A stretch of DNA of 64,000 nucleotides from Cuspidothrix issatschenkoi CHARLIE-1 (GCF_002934005.1 NZ_PGEM01000006.1:1-64000); one strand, 5' to 3'. Shown: positions 52,494 through 62,350, counted from the first letter of the stretch. Translations and numbers: made by a program. Notes: a model not told the origin generated them from the letters alone.

Positions 52494-53725
52494 TTCAACA
52501 AACAAGAATAGCAAGATTCTGGACTATATAACCAACGATGATAGTTTTTGCGTTTAGCTAATTCTCTACCTTGACGGCCTAGTTTTTCCCGTAGTTGTGA
52601 ATCTTGACACAAGTGCTTAAAAGCTTGTAAAATCTCATAACCAGAATCGGGATTTACTAACAGACCATTTTCTTGATGATGAACCGCATCTAAAACACTC
52701 CCTAAGCAAGAAGCAATTACAGGTTTACCAAAATAACCCGCTTCTAAATAAACCATACCAAAATTATCTATGGTTGGATCTTCATAATTATCTGAATTTA
52801 ACATAGCGAAAATATCACAGGCAGCATAATAACCCGCTAAATCCCGTTCTGGTACATACCTAGCAAAATGTACTCTGTTATCAATTCGTAATTTTCGCGC
52901 TTGGGATTTTAGCTGGTTTTCATAAACTCCTGTACCGCAAATAATACAATGGACATCTACACCAATAGTTAGTAATACGGGAATATTATCTATTACCCGA
53001 TCAAAGTTATTATATTTAACCAAATTACCCACAGAAAGAATCAAAATTGCTGTTTCGGGAATATGATAATTTTGCCGAATGCGATGACGTAAATCATCAA
53101 GATGACTCAAACTAGTAGGATTACCAAATTTTTCTGGACTCACTACTGGGTTAATAACATGAGTCGGAGTATCTAAGCGAAAAGTATTTCTTAAAGCATT
53201 GCGAATATAAGAACTATGACAAACAATACCCTTAGCACGGTTGAGAGTTAATTTTAATAACCATCTCCATAGAGGATTACCAGAAATCCGTAGTAAATCA
53301 TTACCATGTAAATAGATAAAAAAGCGAATTGGTAAGATATAACTTAGTGCTAACAACACCGGAAAATCCTCACCATGACACCATTCTATATAACGATAAT
53401 GATAACGAAAATATAATTTAATAGCTAGGAAAAACGAGCAAACAATATTAAATCCAGATTGCAGAATCTGAATTAACCAATGATTACACCAAGAGGGAAA
53501 ATGAAACCAACGATAAACGGGAAATTGCTGAGATTGATCAAATTTTTGATCTCCAGCAAAACCACCAGCTAAAACAATTACCTGCTCTGGATCTTGTAAA
53601 CAACGATTATAAACATATTCACCAATTACTGCTTCTTCTGGACGGAATATTTGCGAAATCACTAGGATATTGGGATAAGCTGTTTTATCTCTAACTTGTA
53701 ACCCTAGTTGTGATATATTTTCCAT
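52490..53725 (-). CDS. Glycosyltransferase family 4
   Basis: 411 aa GT-B enzyme. Sugar-donor features in the second half: LSVGNLVKYNNFDRVI, DNRVHFARYVPERDL and NFGMVYLEAGYFGKPVIASCLGSVLDAV (the E-x7-E region). The N-terminal domain has YIEWCHGEDFPVLLALS with no membrane segment. The acceptor is unknown; such enzymes build cell-surface polysaccharides. It is alone on its strand, ahead of a 2.2-kb gap. Confidence 0.87.
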   Translation of the reverse strand: MENISQLGLQVRDKTAYPNILVISQIFRPEEAVIGEYVYNRCLQDPEQVIVLAGGFAGDQKFDQSQQFPVYRWFHFPSWCNHWLIQILQSGFNIVCSFFLAIKLYFRYHYRYIEWCHGEDFPVLLALSYILPIRFFIYLHGNDLLRISGNPLWRWLLKLTLNRAKGIVCHSSYIRNALRNTFRLDTPTHVINPVVSPEKFGNPTSLSHLDDLRHRIRQNYHIPETAILILSVGNLVKYNNFDRVIDNIPVLLTIGVDVHCIICGTGVYENQLKSQARKLRIDNRVHFARYVPERDLAGYYAACDIFAMLNSDNYEDPTIDNFGMVYLEAGYFGKPVIASCLGSVLDAVHHQENGLLVNPDSGYEILQAFKHLCQDSQLREKLGRQGRELAKRKNYHRWLYSPESCYSCLLN

Positions 53726-54056
53726 AATTAAGCTTGATAAATTAACTGGAATTAGGGCATTATATGAAATTCATTTACTTAATCAAAACCAAAGTAAATA
53801 AATTACCAAAACTATGATATTGGCAGTTTCAATAGATTATTACTTACATCCACCAACATCATCATAATCAATTTTAAAGATATCCCATAGGTAACTCTGA
53901 TGATAGATATAAATAGCATTTTGGAGATTTCGTTGATTGAAAATGCAATACATCAATGTAATATTAAATTTGTTAACAATGAGATTGATCAAAATTAGGA
54001 ATTATACAAGATTGGACTCAAAATCTAATTATCATCTCAATTCCTTGTCCATTTTT

Positions 54057-54116
54057 TGTAGGTTGGGTTAAGCGACAGCGCAACCCTACGCGAACGTACC
54101 TCAACCCAACCTACAA
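54057..54116. repeat. Inverted repeat TTGTAGGTTGGGTT
   Basis: Perfect 14-bp arms TTGTAGGTTGGGTT (54057-54070) and AACCCAACCTACAA (54103-54116) enclose 32 bp with GCGCAACCC. A common cyanobacterial dispersed element. Confidence 0.75.
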
Positions 54117-55137
54117 ATCAAGACTTTTTTCGATTTGGACAAGGTATTGTTATTTTAGAGGTAATTTATCAATTAGCTCTAATTGAAGGATTTTAGTATC
54201 AGCTAGGTTATTTCTCTGAAATCTTGCTCCTCTATATTCTTGATTTCACAAGTATTATCAATCCTGAATTATTCTTGAAATGAGCAGACACATGGCTAAC
54301 AAAACTATCAATTTTTAACGGATTTTGTCGCCAATTATTGTTGAATTTTTCAGGTTTATCAATGCTGACTAAGTTATCTACAAAATCGAAAATAGTTATG
54401 ATTCATCATTGATATTTATCAGAAATTCCTAATAAACTACTCAGAAACTAATCGGAAAATTACTAAATCTAACTATTTCTTGTAGAATAACCTAAATACT
54501 GACTATTTTTGTGCCAAATTGCCAAAAATATTTAGTAATTTGGTAATCTGTGTCATAGCATTTAGTGACAAATAATGATTTAATTATTTTCCCTATTTTT
54601 ACTTTTGTTGCTTTGATATTTTTTAGCATTTATTAAAGTATCAATCTTCGCTTTTACCTCATCCTCAATTACAATACATCTGGATGTGATCATTAATCTA
54701 TTGATCACAATATAGTCTATTTCCAAAGTAATTTTTTCTACCCATGCTTATAGTAAATAGGTAGTAAATGTATAATTTGTAATTATCATTTTGGTTACAT
54801 CACTAATAAAAAATCAACCCTCTCATATATATATGACCTAAATATTCCGACTCTATCCGGGAAAAAATCAGCTAGTTGCAAAATTAGTCACAGAAAACAT
54901 CGTATTATTTAAAACACTTGGCTCGGAAATGATTGGCTAGTAGCTATATTTACATTAAATAAGTGCTAATTTTTTGATCAAGAATTATTGCTGGTATTAT
55001 TAATGAATAAATGATATTGGTTCTTCAGTACTTGTTATGCTAAATTACTAATTGGGTAAGAGGGAACAGGGAACAGGGAACGGGGAACAGGGGAAAAAAT
55101 CTTTAATTTTCTAATTTTTTAACAAGGCTAATAATCA

Positions 55138-55230
55138 TAGGACTTACGCAAGATGTAACTGAAACCCTGATTATTTCGTAGGGGTAATTCATGAATTATC
55201 ACTACTTTCGCTCTATTTTGCGTAAGTCCT
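55138..55230. repeat. MITE-like element with GGACTTACGCA ends, copy 2
   Basis: Ends ATAGGACTTACGCA and TGCGTAAGTCCT are perfect. Its middle differs from the other copies: it has GTAGGGGTAATTCATGAATT, i.e. the 3884 palindrome nested in it. Confidence 0.75.
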
Positions 55231-55710
55231 GAATCATTCTGCTTTCTTCTTTTAATAAGTTAAGAATCATTTCTATATCTTTTTCTGAGCATAATCCTAC
55301 TCTTAACTAGTTGTTAAAAATAGAAAACTAATACAATATGCTAAATTGTGTCAAAATTTGTATAAATTAGTCTAGACTTGGTTAAATTAAGAAAAAAAAG
55401 AGAAACATCAAGATGAAATTCTAAGTCAACAAGCATAGAAAGCAGTAAATTAAATTTACCTTTGACTATTACCTTGTTTCTCCCTTGATGTTTCCTGCTG
55501 TGCTAGATGTGATGTGAACAATATACATTGTTTAATTTTGATTAGAAGTATTGAAATCATCACTTTTTAGGTAAAAAAAACTACTTTTATACTTAAGAAA
55601 TCTTCCCTAAGTGTGATTTTCTAAATAGTAGATGACAGGTGATGGTGTGAAAAGTCCTTTACTATCTAGGTTTTATAGCTATAGCTATTAAGATTAGAAA
55701 ATAAACTATA

Positions 55711-55740
55711 GTAGAGACGTTCCACCGGAATGTCTTTACA
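55711..55740. repeat. TAGAGA...TCTTTA small palindromic repeat
   Basis: GTAGAGACGTTCCACCGGAA followed by TGTCTTTAC, an imperfect hairpin. Related to 6751-6780 and 63773-63801. Confidence 0.6.
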
Positions 55741-55772
55741 AGGGTCAGTTTTAAGGTGAATTCAAATAATTC

Positions 55773-55865
55773 AGGACTTACGCAAAAATCCTCCGAAACT
55801 CTTATTCCTCTGCGTCCTCTGCGTCCTCTGCGGTTCTATATTCCATGATTCGTGGGTAAGTCCTA
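55773..55865. repeat. MITE-like element with GGACTTACGCA ends, copy 3
   Basis: Starts AGGACTTACGCAAAAATCC and ends GTGGGTAAGTCCTA. The interior has CTTATTCCTCTGCGTCCTCTG, like copies 1 and 4. It is about 40 bp ahead of the cobE-like gene and may carry part of its leader. Confidence 0.75.
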
Positions 55866-55907
55866 TAATTTTAACTCAGTTTCTCCAAGTTAAGTAGAGT
55901 ACATAAT

Positions 55908-56342
55908 ATGGTAGACAAAGAAAATTTATGGGTGGGAGTTGGTTGTCAAAGAGGAATTTCCCAGGAATTAATTCATACTGCCATTAAACAAGTTTTTGAG
56001 GAATATCAACTTATATATACTCATATAGCAGGAATAGCAACTATTGATAAAAAAGCTTCAGAAATTGCTTTACTTGAATTTTGTCAACTAGAAAAATTTA
56101 TTTTCAAAACCTTTAGTCCTGAGCTTTTAAATAATGTATTTGTTCCCAATCCTAATCATAATATTACTAAATTCATGGGAACATCTAGTATTGCTGAAGC
56201 ATCTGCTATTCTCGCCGCTAGGGAACCCACATCAAAGGAAATAAAATTATCAAAATTATTAGTTCCCAAACAAATCTTGCGATTACCAGAGACAGCAGTA
56301 TCAGTAACAATAGCAGTAGCAAAAAGTGTTGAAAAATCCTAA
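55908..56342 (+). CDS. Cobalamin biosynthesis protein, CobE / CbiG C-terminal domain
   Basis: 144 aa. GVGCQRGISQELI, HIAGIATIDKKASE, VPNPNHNITKFMGTSSIAEASAILAA are the signature of the CobE/CbiG-C fold, which takes part in corrin ring opening and acetaldehyde release. No other cob/cbi gene is in the window; in many cyanobacteria this domain is part of a longer CbiG or CbiGH chain. Here it stands alone. The gene starts about 40 bp after the MITE. Confidence 0.85.
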   Translation: MVDKENLWVGVGCQRGISQELIHTAIKQVFEEYQLIYTHIAGIATIDKKASEIALLEFCQLEKFIFKTFSPELLNNVFVPNPNHNITKFMGTSSIAEASAILAAREPTSKEIKLSKLLVPKQILRLPETAVSVTIAVAKSVEKS

Positions 56343-56372
56343 GAATTCAGGTAGTTTAATCAATCTGTGGCT

Positions 56373-56441
56373 AAGATCCCCGACCTCTTTTTTTTAATCG
56401 TATCAACAAATTATGATTTTTTCTCAAAAGTCGGGGATCTA
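56373..56441. repeat. Single GATCCCCGAC palindrome
   Basis: AGATCCCCGAC (56374-56384) and GTCGGGGATCT (56430-56440), loop rich in T. Same family as 49782-50030. Confidence 0.8.
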
Positions 56442-56477
56442 AATGCTATGCTGGATTCTTACCGCAAAACTAATATT

Positions 56478-56831
56478 CTAATCAACTACATTAACAATTT
56501 GGTTAATAATAGCAGAGACAATGGAAAGGACAATTGAACCTAAAAAAGCGGGAATAAAACCCTGAATGTAAAACCCAGAACCAGGGGTAATTGCACTTGC
56601 TAACCATAGAGTTAAGGCATTAATGACAAAACTAAATAAACCCAAGCTAATTAAGGTAATGGGAAACGTTAAAATCTGTAAAATTGGCCGGATAATGGCA
56701 TTAACTAGACCAATGACCACAGTAGCAACTAAGGCCGCTACAAAACCATTAATAATGATACCAGGGACAATTTTAGATGTAATTAGTAATGCTAATGCTG
56801 TACCGAGCCAAGTCAATAGAAAGTGTTTCAT
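56478..56831 (-). CDS. Four-helix membrane protein (PF04020-type, phage-holin-like)
   Basis: 117 aa, almost wholly hydrophobic with four helices. LVNAIIRPILQILTFPITLISLGLFSFVINALTLWL is the core of the 4-TM family to which phage-holin-like bacterial proteins belong; these are widespread and their role is not known. There is no phage gene nearby. It starts 21 bp after the peptidoglycan-binding gene on the same strand, so they could be co-transcribed. Confidence 0.8.
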   Translation of the reverse strand: MKHFLLTWLGTALALLITSKIVPGIIINGFVAALVATVVIGLVNAIIRPILQILTFPITLISLGLFSFVINALTLWLASAITPGSGFYIQGFIPAFLGSIVLSIVSAIINQIVNVVD

Positions 56832-56852
56832 AGTTTGATAGCTAGAACAAAA

Positions 56853-57635
56853 TTAGCGTTGTGTAGAAGTGCGTTTAACAAAAGCTTTCCACGTACTACC
56901 ACCAACTATACCATCAGATTCTAAGCCATAACGAACTTGAGCGGCTTTGACTGCGATTTCTGTAGATTTGCCAAAATTCCCATCTATTTCACCAGTTAAA
57001 AAACCTAAGTTTTGTAGTTGTTTTTGCAACTTGACCACTTCTGGTCCTGACATACCTCTCCCCAAAATAGGCCATCCTTCAGGACTATATTTAATACCTG
57101 GTAGTTGTTGATTAAGGGGAGTAGGTCGAAGACCAGTATTCGGGCGATTTTTGGGATTTGTACGTTTTGGTGCAGAATTATTGACTTGAGGATTTTTTTT
57201 CCCTGGGGTGGGGAGGGTGTTAAAAGTCCTGACAGTATTGGAGAGTGAAGAGTTAATAGTTGATGGGGTAGGAAATAATTTTTGCCAGGTGATACTATCT
57301 ACTGTGCCATTGGGTTTTAAACCAGCAGCTTGTTGAAATTGGGAAACTGCAACAGCAGTATTTTCTTGGTATTTCCCATCTACATTCCCTGTATAAAAGC
57401 CTAATAGTTTTAAAGCAGCTTGTAGTTCCACGACTCGTTCACCTCTACTATCTAGGTTGAGAGTAGGACGATTAATTTTAATTTCTGTGTTCAGTTGGGA
57501 AATTTGGACAGGTGTTGCGGTTGATGTCATAGTCCAGGTGCTAATCAGAACGGGTGTGGTGACAAGCAAGAGTAGGGAATACCAAGAATTTAGGCCCGTG
57601 GATTTGGGGATGTTTGCTGTTAAATTCACTTTCAT
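56853..57635 (-). CDS. Secreted protein with two peptidoglycan-binding domains
   Basis: About 260 aa with an N-terminal hydrophobic segment (SWYSLLLLVTTPVLIS) serving as signal or anchor. Two PG_binding_1 domains: residues about 60-120 (VVELQAALKLLGFYTG) and about 195-255 (VVKLQKQLQNLGFLTG), each with the DG(x)xGxxT helix pattern. A Pro/Asn-rich linker joins them. It would bind the cell wall; no catalytic domain is present. The ATG at 57635 is preferred to one 11 codons earlier, because the leader then starts near the N-terminus. Confidence 0.85.
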   Translation of the reverse strand: MKVNLTANIPKSTGLNSWYSLLLLVTTPVLISTWTMTSTATPVQISQLNTEIKINRPTLNLDSRGERVVELQAALKLLGFYTGNVDGKYQENTAVAVSQFQQAAGLKPNGTVDSITWQKLFPTPSTINSSLSNTVRTFNTLPTPGKKNPQVNNSAPKRTNPKNRPNTGLRPTPLNQQLPGIKYSPEGWPILGRGMSGPEVVKLQKQLQNLGFLTGEIDGNFGKSTEIAVKAAQVRYGLESDGIVGGSTWKAFVKRTSTQR

Positions 57636-57923
57636 AGAACTATTTTTGTAGTTTAAATACAAGCACAAAAAATGTACGAGTTATGCTATTTGATCCTATG
57701 TTTGAGTAACTATTATAGCATAGCTACCCTGATAATATATGGTGTGAGGTAGTCTTGGATATGTTATGATTTCCTGAGTGTTAAATAATTCAGAACTTAA
57801 CTAAATTTAACACCACAAATCTCCTACTAGGTAAATATAGCAGAAAAATATGATCAGAAAACCGCAAAAGCTTTATGTATAAGAATTTTCTGCTCTCGAT
57901 TGTCTTCATAAAGCCGATAATGG

Positions 57924-58556
57924 CTAATGTAACCTCTGCATAAGAGTTTTTGCTTGTTGCGTTATGCCAGTCCAATTTCCCCGTAACACTGATTTTGATG
58001 GGAATAATTCACCACTTAAGCCCACTGCTATCGCACCAACTTGTAAAAAATCTTTAGCATTTTCTAAGGTTACACCCCCGGTAGGGATGAGGGGAATATG
58101 GCCAAGGGGTGCTTGTAAACTTTTAATATAGCTAGTTCCGCCCACTGCTTGTACTGGAAAGACTTTGACACAACTTGCACCATAATTCCAAGCAGTCATA
58201 ATTTCTGTGGGTGTCAATGCACCGGGAATGATGGGGATATTGGCACTGACTGCCCTTTGGATCATTTGTGGATCGGTGTGGGGTGTAAAAAGAAACTGCG
58301 CTCCACAGGCGATCGCCTCTTCTAACTGTTGGACATTAAATAACGTTCCTGTCCCAATCATACAATCAGGTAATTGGGCGCGAAGTTGGGAAATTAATTC
58401 TGGTGCGCGATCGCTATTCCAGGTAATTTCAATTAACTGCATCCCCCCAGATACTACAGCTAAAGCCATTTGTTCACCCAATACCATTTTTGAGGTGCGA
58501 ATAACAGCGATCGCTCGGTGTTTTTTTAATTGTGATAACCACACTTGATTAGACAT
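57924..58556 (-). CDS. eda: KDPG/KHG aldolase
   Basis: 210 aa class I aldolase. RAIAVIR and LIEITWNS (catalytic Glu) precede GTGTLFNVQQLEEAIACGAQF and the Schiff-base Lys in CVKVFPVQ; PTGGVTLENA closes the phosphate site. It splits 2-keto-3-deoxy-6-phosphogluconate into pyruvate and glyceraldehyde 3-phosphate, the last step of the Entner-Doudoroff route. The ATG at 58556 is used; the longer frame runs into the repeat at 58566. No edd-like dehydratase is adjacent. Confidence 0.9.
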   Translation of the reverse strand: MSNQVWLSQLKKHRAIAVIRTSKMVLGEQMALAVVSGGMQLIEITWNSDRAPELISQLRAQLPDCMIGTGTLFNVQQLEEAIACGAQFLFTPHTDPQMIQRAVSANIPIIPGALTPTEIMTAWNYGASCVKVFPVQAVGGTSYIKSLQAPLGHIPLIPTGGVTLENAKDFLQVGAIAVGLSGELFPSKSVLRGNWTGITQQAKTLMQRLH

Positions 58557-58565
58557 TTTAACTGT

Positions 58566-58665
58566 TATAACAGAAGGCAAGGGGTAAGAGGCAAGGGTGA
58601 AACCCTTGCTATTATTAGGTTTCAAGTATCAATAATGTCCTAATCATCCTGGCTATAGCTATACT
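58566..58665. repeat. 100-bp dispersed repeat, copy 1
   Basis: Contains AGAAGGCAAGGGGTAAGAG, ACCCTTGCTATTATTAGG and ATCAATAATGTCCTAATC, ending GGCTATAGCTAT. The other copy at 63826-63915 matches over nearly the whole length. Confidence 0.8.
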
Positions 58666-58730
58666 TGTAACCAAGAGGCCAAAAACCTTAAATTACACAT
58701 TACTGTAATTTAAAAATGGTTCTATCAATT

Positions 58731-58823
58731 ATAGGACTTACGCAAAAAACCTCTCAAACTCTCATTTCTCCGTGTCTTCTATGCCTGGAGTGGTTCGCTT
58801 TTTTATAATTTGTACGTAAATAC
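58731..58823. repeat. MITE-like element with GGACTTACGCA ends, copy 4
   Basis: Left end ATAGGACTTACGCA is perfect; right end (TGTACGTAAATAC) is degraded. The inside CTCTCATTTCTCCGTGTC matches copy 1. Confidence 0.65.
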
Positions 58824-58935
58824 TAAATTAAATAGGTAAGACATCGTGAAAATGCGTATAGTCAAAGTAATAATGTCTATCTAGCGTATGATAGTAAATG
58901 CTAGGATGATTAAAGATAAATATGTTTAATTCACA

Positions 58936-60114
58936 ATGAATCGGATTTTTTGGATTACTGCTTCAATTGCCTTTATTAACTCCCTGAGTTTTACAATTTT
59001 AATCCCCATTATTTATCTTTATGGTAAACAATTTGGATTAAATGATTTCCAAACCAGTTTATTATTTTCTACCTATTCCATCGCTCAGTTTTTCGCCACT
59101 CCAGTAATTGGGAAACTTTCTGATAGACTTGGACGGAAACCATTATTAATTATCAGTTTAGCCGGAACAGTAATTGCGAATACTATCGCTGGTACTGCCA
59201 CCATACCGAGTTTACTATTTTTCGCCAGATTTTTAGATGGTATCACAGGCGGAAACGCTTCTGTTGCCCAAGCTATGATTTCCGATGTCACCAATCAAAA
59301 AGATCGCGCCCAAGCCTTTGGAATTTATGGTGCAGCCTTGGGATTAGGCTTTATTATTGGACCAGCTACAAGTTTAGTAGCACAGCAAATTTCTTTAGGG
59401 ACAGGATTTTTAGCTTCTGGTGCAGTTGCTTTCATTGCTATGTTAATGACCATTTTTTTATTACCAGAAACTCTCCAAAACAAATCTACAAAATCTACTA
59501 ATATTTTTGATTTAGGCTTAGAAAATTTAATTAAAGGTTTTGCCATGCCAGGAGTAGGTATTTTATTATTGATTAACTTTTGTACAGGGACAACATTTAC
59601 CATGTTTACCTATGCCTTCCAACCCTATTTTATTCAGGTTTTAGATCAAAACAGTAAATCTTTAACACTTTTATTTCTGACAATTGGCACATTGGGAGTA
59701 ATTATGCAAACCTGGGGAGTATCTGTTCTCAGTCATAAATTTAATGTGGTGAAAATCTTATTTTTAGGTTTATTCGTTCGCAGTTTATCATTTGTGTTAA
59801 TGCCTGTTTGGCCTAGCATCACTTATTTTGTTGTAATTACTATCTTTTTTGCCTTATTTAATGCTTTAGTCCAACCCATGATTAGTACATTAATTTCCCT
59901 CAATGCCCAACCTCAAAATCAGGGAATCGCATTAGGATTAAACGCCTCCTATTTAAGTATTGCCAATGCCATTGGTCCAGTCATTGCGGGGATAATGGTT
60001 CAACAATCCCAACCTATCACCTATGGCTATCCTTTATATCTGGCAGGAGTTTTGACATTTGTGGTTTTAGCCCTAGCTATAGCTACTTGCAAACAATACA
60101 GCCCTGCCATTTGA
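58936..60114 (+). CDS. MFS transporter (drug-proton antiporter type)
   Basis: 392 aa with about 12 helices. The motif A GKLSDRLGRKPLL lies between helices 2 and 3, and LDGITGGNASVAQAMISDVT resembles TetA-type exporters. It probably exports small molecules against protons; substrate unknown. It has its own intergenic space: a damaged MITE upstream and a palindrome downstream. Confidence 0.85.
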   Translation: MNRIFWITASIAFINSLSFTILIPIIYLYGKQFGLNDFQTSLLFSTYSIAQFFATPVIGKLSDRLGRKPLLIISLAGTVIANTIAGTATIPSLLFFARFLDGITGGNASVAQAMISDVTNQKDRAQAFGIYGAALGLGFIIGPATSLVAQQISLGTGFLASGAVAFIAMLMTIFLLPETLQNKSTKSTNIFDLGLENLIKGFAMPGVGILLLINFCTGTTFTMFTYAFQPYFIQVLDQNSKSLTLLFLTIGTLGVIMQTWGVSVLSHKFNVVKILFLGLFVRSLSFVLMPVWPSITYFVVITIFFALFNALVQPMISTLISLNAQPQNQGIALGLNASYLSIANAIGPVIAGIMVQQSQPITYGYPLYLAGVLTFVVLALAIATCKQYSPAI

Positions 60115-60145
60115 TTTTTCAATAGACATAGGAGTGAAAATTATC

Positions 60146-60173
60146 GTAGAGACAATTCATGAATTGTCCCTAC
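60146..60173. repeat. AATTCATGAATT-core palindrome
   Basis: GTAGAGACAATTCA followed by TGAATTGTCCCTAC, a near-perfect 28-bp palindrome after the MFS gene; core shared with 3884-3907. Confidence 0.7.
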
Positions 60174-60393
60174 AAGGGTTTGGTGGTTATGCACATTTAA
60201 TTACCACCAGATATCTTATTAATAGCATTTAGTCTCAATTAAAAACAGAATTAAATCTTAAATAAACTTAACTAAATTTAAAATTTATCTATAATCTTGA
60301 AAACAATTATGGCATAAAGCTTGACATCAATTTTATAAATCTGTTGTTATTGGCAGCTACTTGTAAATAATACTACCTTATTGTAAGGTACTA

Positions 60394-61242
60394 TTGTTTG
60401 TAAAAAAAACGATTTTTCTTGAGCAATTCTGCAATCACTACATCAAACGCAATATGTTATTGTTTTTCAAGCTGATTGATTATTTATTAGGCGCAGTTGC
60501 TATCACATCTGTGTTTGTGATTTATGTTGATTCTAATAATCAACAATATGTCAGTGCTGCTGCTGTGGCGTTAACTGTGGCTATTGGGTTATTTCTGCTG
60601 AATAGACAGTCAGTAAAAAATGCCAAAAAAGAAGCACAAAGAAATGAACTTTCCCACAAAGCTGAACTCTATACCTCCTTATTAAGCAATGGTACTACCT
60701 TGAACTACGATACAGTTTTACCAGCGCGAGCAAAGGCTTTAGAATATTGCCAAGAGTTGATTAACGATTATAAAAGTTCTCGAAATCTTGCTAGAACTCT
60801 TTACTACGTTTTGCAAATTTCTACAGTCATTTTATCAGGTGTCACGCCAATTTTAGTCCTGGTAGATAAATTAGAAACCGGACAACCTTGGTTAAAATGG
60901 TTGCCTGTTATTTGTCCAGCAGTCGCTTCCATTGTTGCTAGTATAGTCACCTCATTTCCTTTTCAAAAAAATTGGGTGGCTGCTAACAAAGCCGTTGAAC
61001 TGTTAGAAACTGAACAAGAAAAATTTATTTTAGGCATCACTCCAGCTTATCGTTGTTATGATATTTCCGAGGAAGGTAAGCAACAACAAAAAGTCAGTCA
61101 AGCCATAGAACAATTTATTACCCAAGTGAATAATATTCACCTCCAACAAATACAAAAAAACTCGGATTCAGAACAGGAAAATAAAGATAAGCAAGAAGGT
61201 ACTAAACCAGAAGAATCATCAACACCATCACATGTAGAATAA
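60394..61242 (+). CDS. DUF4231 (SLATT-like) two-TM protein
   Basis: 282 aa. A first pair of helices (about 21-68) and a second pair (about 138-190; VILSGVTPILVLVDK, AVASIVASIVTSFPF) lead to FQKNWVAANKAVELLETEQEKF, the DUF4231 pattern, and a charged tail rich in Glu/Lys. DUF4231 belongs to the SLATT group, membrane proteins often tied to nucleotide-sensing conflict systems; but no sensor gene is next to it. The TTG at 60394 has TAAGG 5 bases ahead; the ATG at 60454 is an alternative. Confidence 0.75.
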   Translation: MFVKKTIFLEQFCNHYIKRNMLLFFKLIDYLLGAVAITSVFVIYVDSNNQQYVSAAAVALTVAIGLFLLNRQSVKNAKKEAQRNELSHKAELYTSLLSNGTTLNYDTVLPARAKALEYCQELINDYKSSRNLARTLYYVLQISTVILSGVTPILVLVDKLETGQPWLKWLPVICPAVASIVASIVTSFPFQKNWVAANKAVELLETEQEKFILGITPAYRCYDISEEGKQQQKVSQAIEQFITQVNNIHLQQIQKNSDSEQENKDKQEGTKPEESSTPSHVE

Positions 61243-61426
61243 AAATCCCCTGCATAGTTGTGGCGTAGAAACTATAGGCGCGTAAACTGCGCCTCTGGTA
61301 AAATTAGTGGATCAAAATGTCAGGAATAATTAACATTGGGGCTGAATATAAAAAATATAGCTAGAATAGGGGTAACTCTCTTTAAGGGAGTCAACCAGCT
61401 AGTGATCTGATAAATTACAACTTTGT

Positions 61427-61630
61427 ATGAATTTAAATAGCCAGTCTGCCAATTCTTCCGATACATATTCCCAGCGTTTGGCAGACATTGTGGGAACAGT
61501 AATCGCTCTGATCACCCTAACTTTACCAGTATTTATTATTGCCCACTATTCTGCCCCAAATGTAGACAAAAATCAGCCTCCCTTAAGTTATCACCTATCC
61601 ATCCAAGAAAATTATCTAGCCTCTCCTTAA
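61427..61630 (+). CDS. Small one-TM protein of unknown function
   Basis: 67 aa: a polar start (MNLNSQSANSSDTYSQRL), one helix (VGTVIALITLTLPVFIIAHY) and a polar end. No family recognised. It lies between the SLATT-like gene and ppa on the same strand. Its codon use looks like the neighbours'. Confidence 0.55.
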   Translation: MNLNSQSANSSDTYSQRLADIVGTVIALITLTLPVFIIAHYSAPNVDKNQPPLSYHLSIQENYLASP

Positions 61631-61798
61631 ATAAGACCCGGGGAAAAAGATAAGCAGGAGGAGAAAAAAGATTGCCCCGATAATACATCAGTATTTCAGC
61701 AGGAATTTTGAGGAACAGATCCACAATGTCCTAAAATCTTACACTGGGAGCAAAAATGATTGCTGCCGACTGTTCAGTTTTAGTAGAGGAGTTTTATT

Positions 61799-62311
61799 GT
61801 GGATTTATCTCGGATTCCTGCCCAACCTAAGCCTGGTGTGGTTAATGTGCTGATTGAAATTGCTGGGGGCAGTCAAAATAAATATGAATACGATAAGGAT
61901 TTACAAGCATTCGCGCTAGATCGCGTTCTCTATTCTTCAGTTAAATATCCTTACGACTATGGTTTTATTCCCAATACCCTAGCTGACGATGGCGATCCTT
62001 TAGATGGTATGGTAATAATGGATGAGCCAACATTTCCCGGTTGTGTCATTGCGGCTAGACCAATTGGTTATCTAGAAATGATTGATGGTGGCGATCGCGA
62101 CGAAAAAATTCTGTGTGTTCCCGATAAAGATCCCCGTTATAGCCACGTGAAGTCCCTCAAAGACCTAGCTCCTCACCGATTAGACGAAATCGCCGAATTT
62201 TTCCGCAGTTATAAAAATTTGGAAAAAAAGGTGACAAACATTCTCGGTTGGCAGGATGTTGAGCAAGTAGCTCCTTTGGTAGAAAAGTTCATCAAAGCTG
62301 CTAAAGCATAA
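61799..62311 (+). CDS. ppa: Inorganic pyrophosphatase
   Basis: 170 aa, the usual length of family I enzymes. The metal site is [15 protein letters not shown], with further ligands in [17 protein letters not shown]. It splits pyrophosphate to drive biosynthesis. The start is a GTG, supported by AGAGGAG 8 bases ahead (61785-61791). A hairpin lies directly after the stop. Confidence 0.95.
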   Translation: MDLSRIPAQPKPGVVNVLIEIAGGSQNKYEYDKDLQAFALDRVLYSSVKYPYDYGFIPNTLADDGDPLDGMVIMDEPTFPGCVIAARPIGYLEMIDGGDRDEKILCVPDKDPRYSHVKSLKDLAPHRLDEIAEFFRSYKNLEKKVTNILGWQDVEQVAPLVEKFIKAAKA

Positions 62312-62316
62312 TAGAT

Positions 62317-62350
62317 AGTGGGTAATGCTAATATCAAATCATTACCCACT
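62317..62350 (+). terminator. Hairpin after ppa
   Basis: Perfect 11-bp stem AGTGGGTAATG/CATTACCCACT (62317-62327, 62340-62350) starting 5 bases after the ppa stop. There is no U-run, so it may serve as a weak terminator or to protect the mRNA end. Confidence 0.5.

Larger units (their letters stand above)
53726..55907. other. 2.2-kb gene-free, repeat-rich stretch
   Basis: Very AT-rich with no open frame of convincing length on either strand. It holds an inverted repeat (54057-54116), a GGGAACA run (about 55069-55095), two MITE copies (55138-55230, 55773-55865), a TAGAGA palindrome (55711-55740) and an 11-bp inverted pair GAAACATCAAG/CTTGATGTTTC (about 55402 and 55483). It may be the remains of a decayed gene or house non-coding RNA. 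Confidence 0.5.

Noticed and set aside
56478-56831. Sign of a prophage (holin-like protein)
   Set aside because: The 4-TM family is widespread in bacterial chromosomes and no other phage gene is near.
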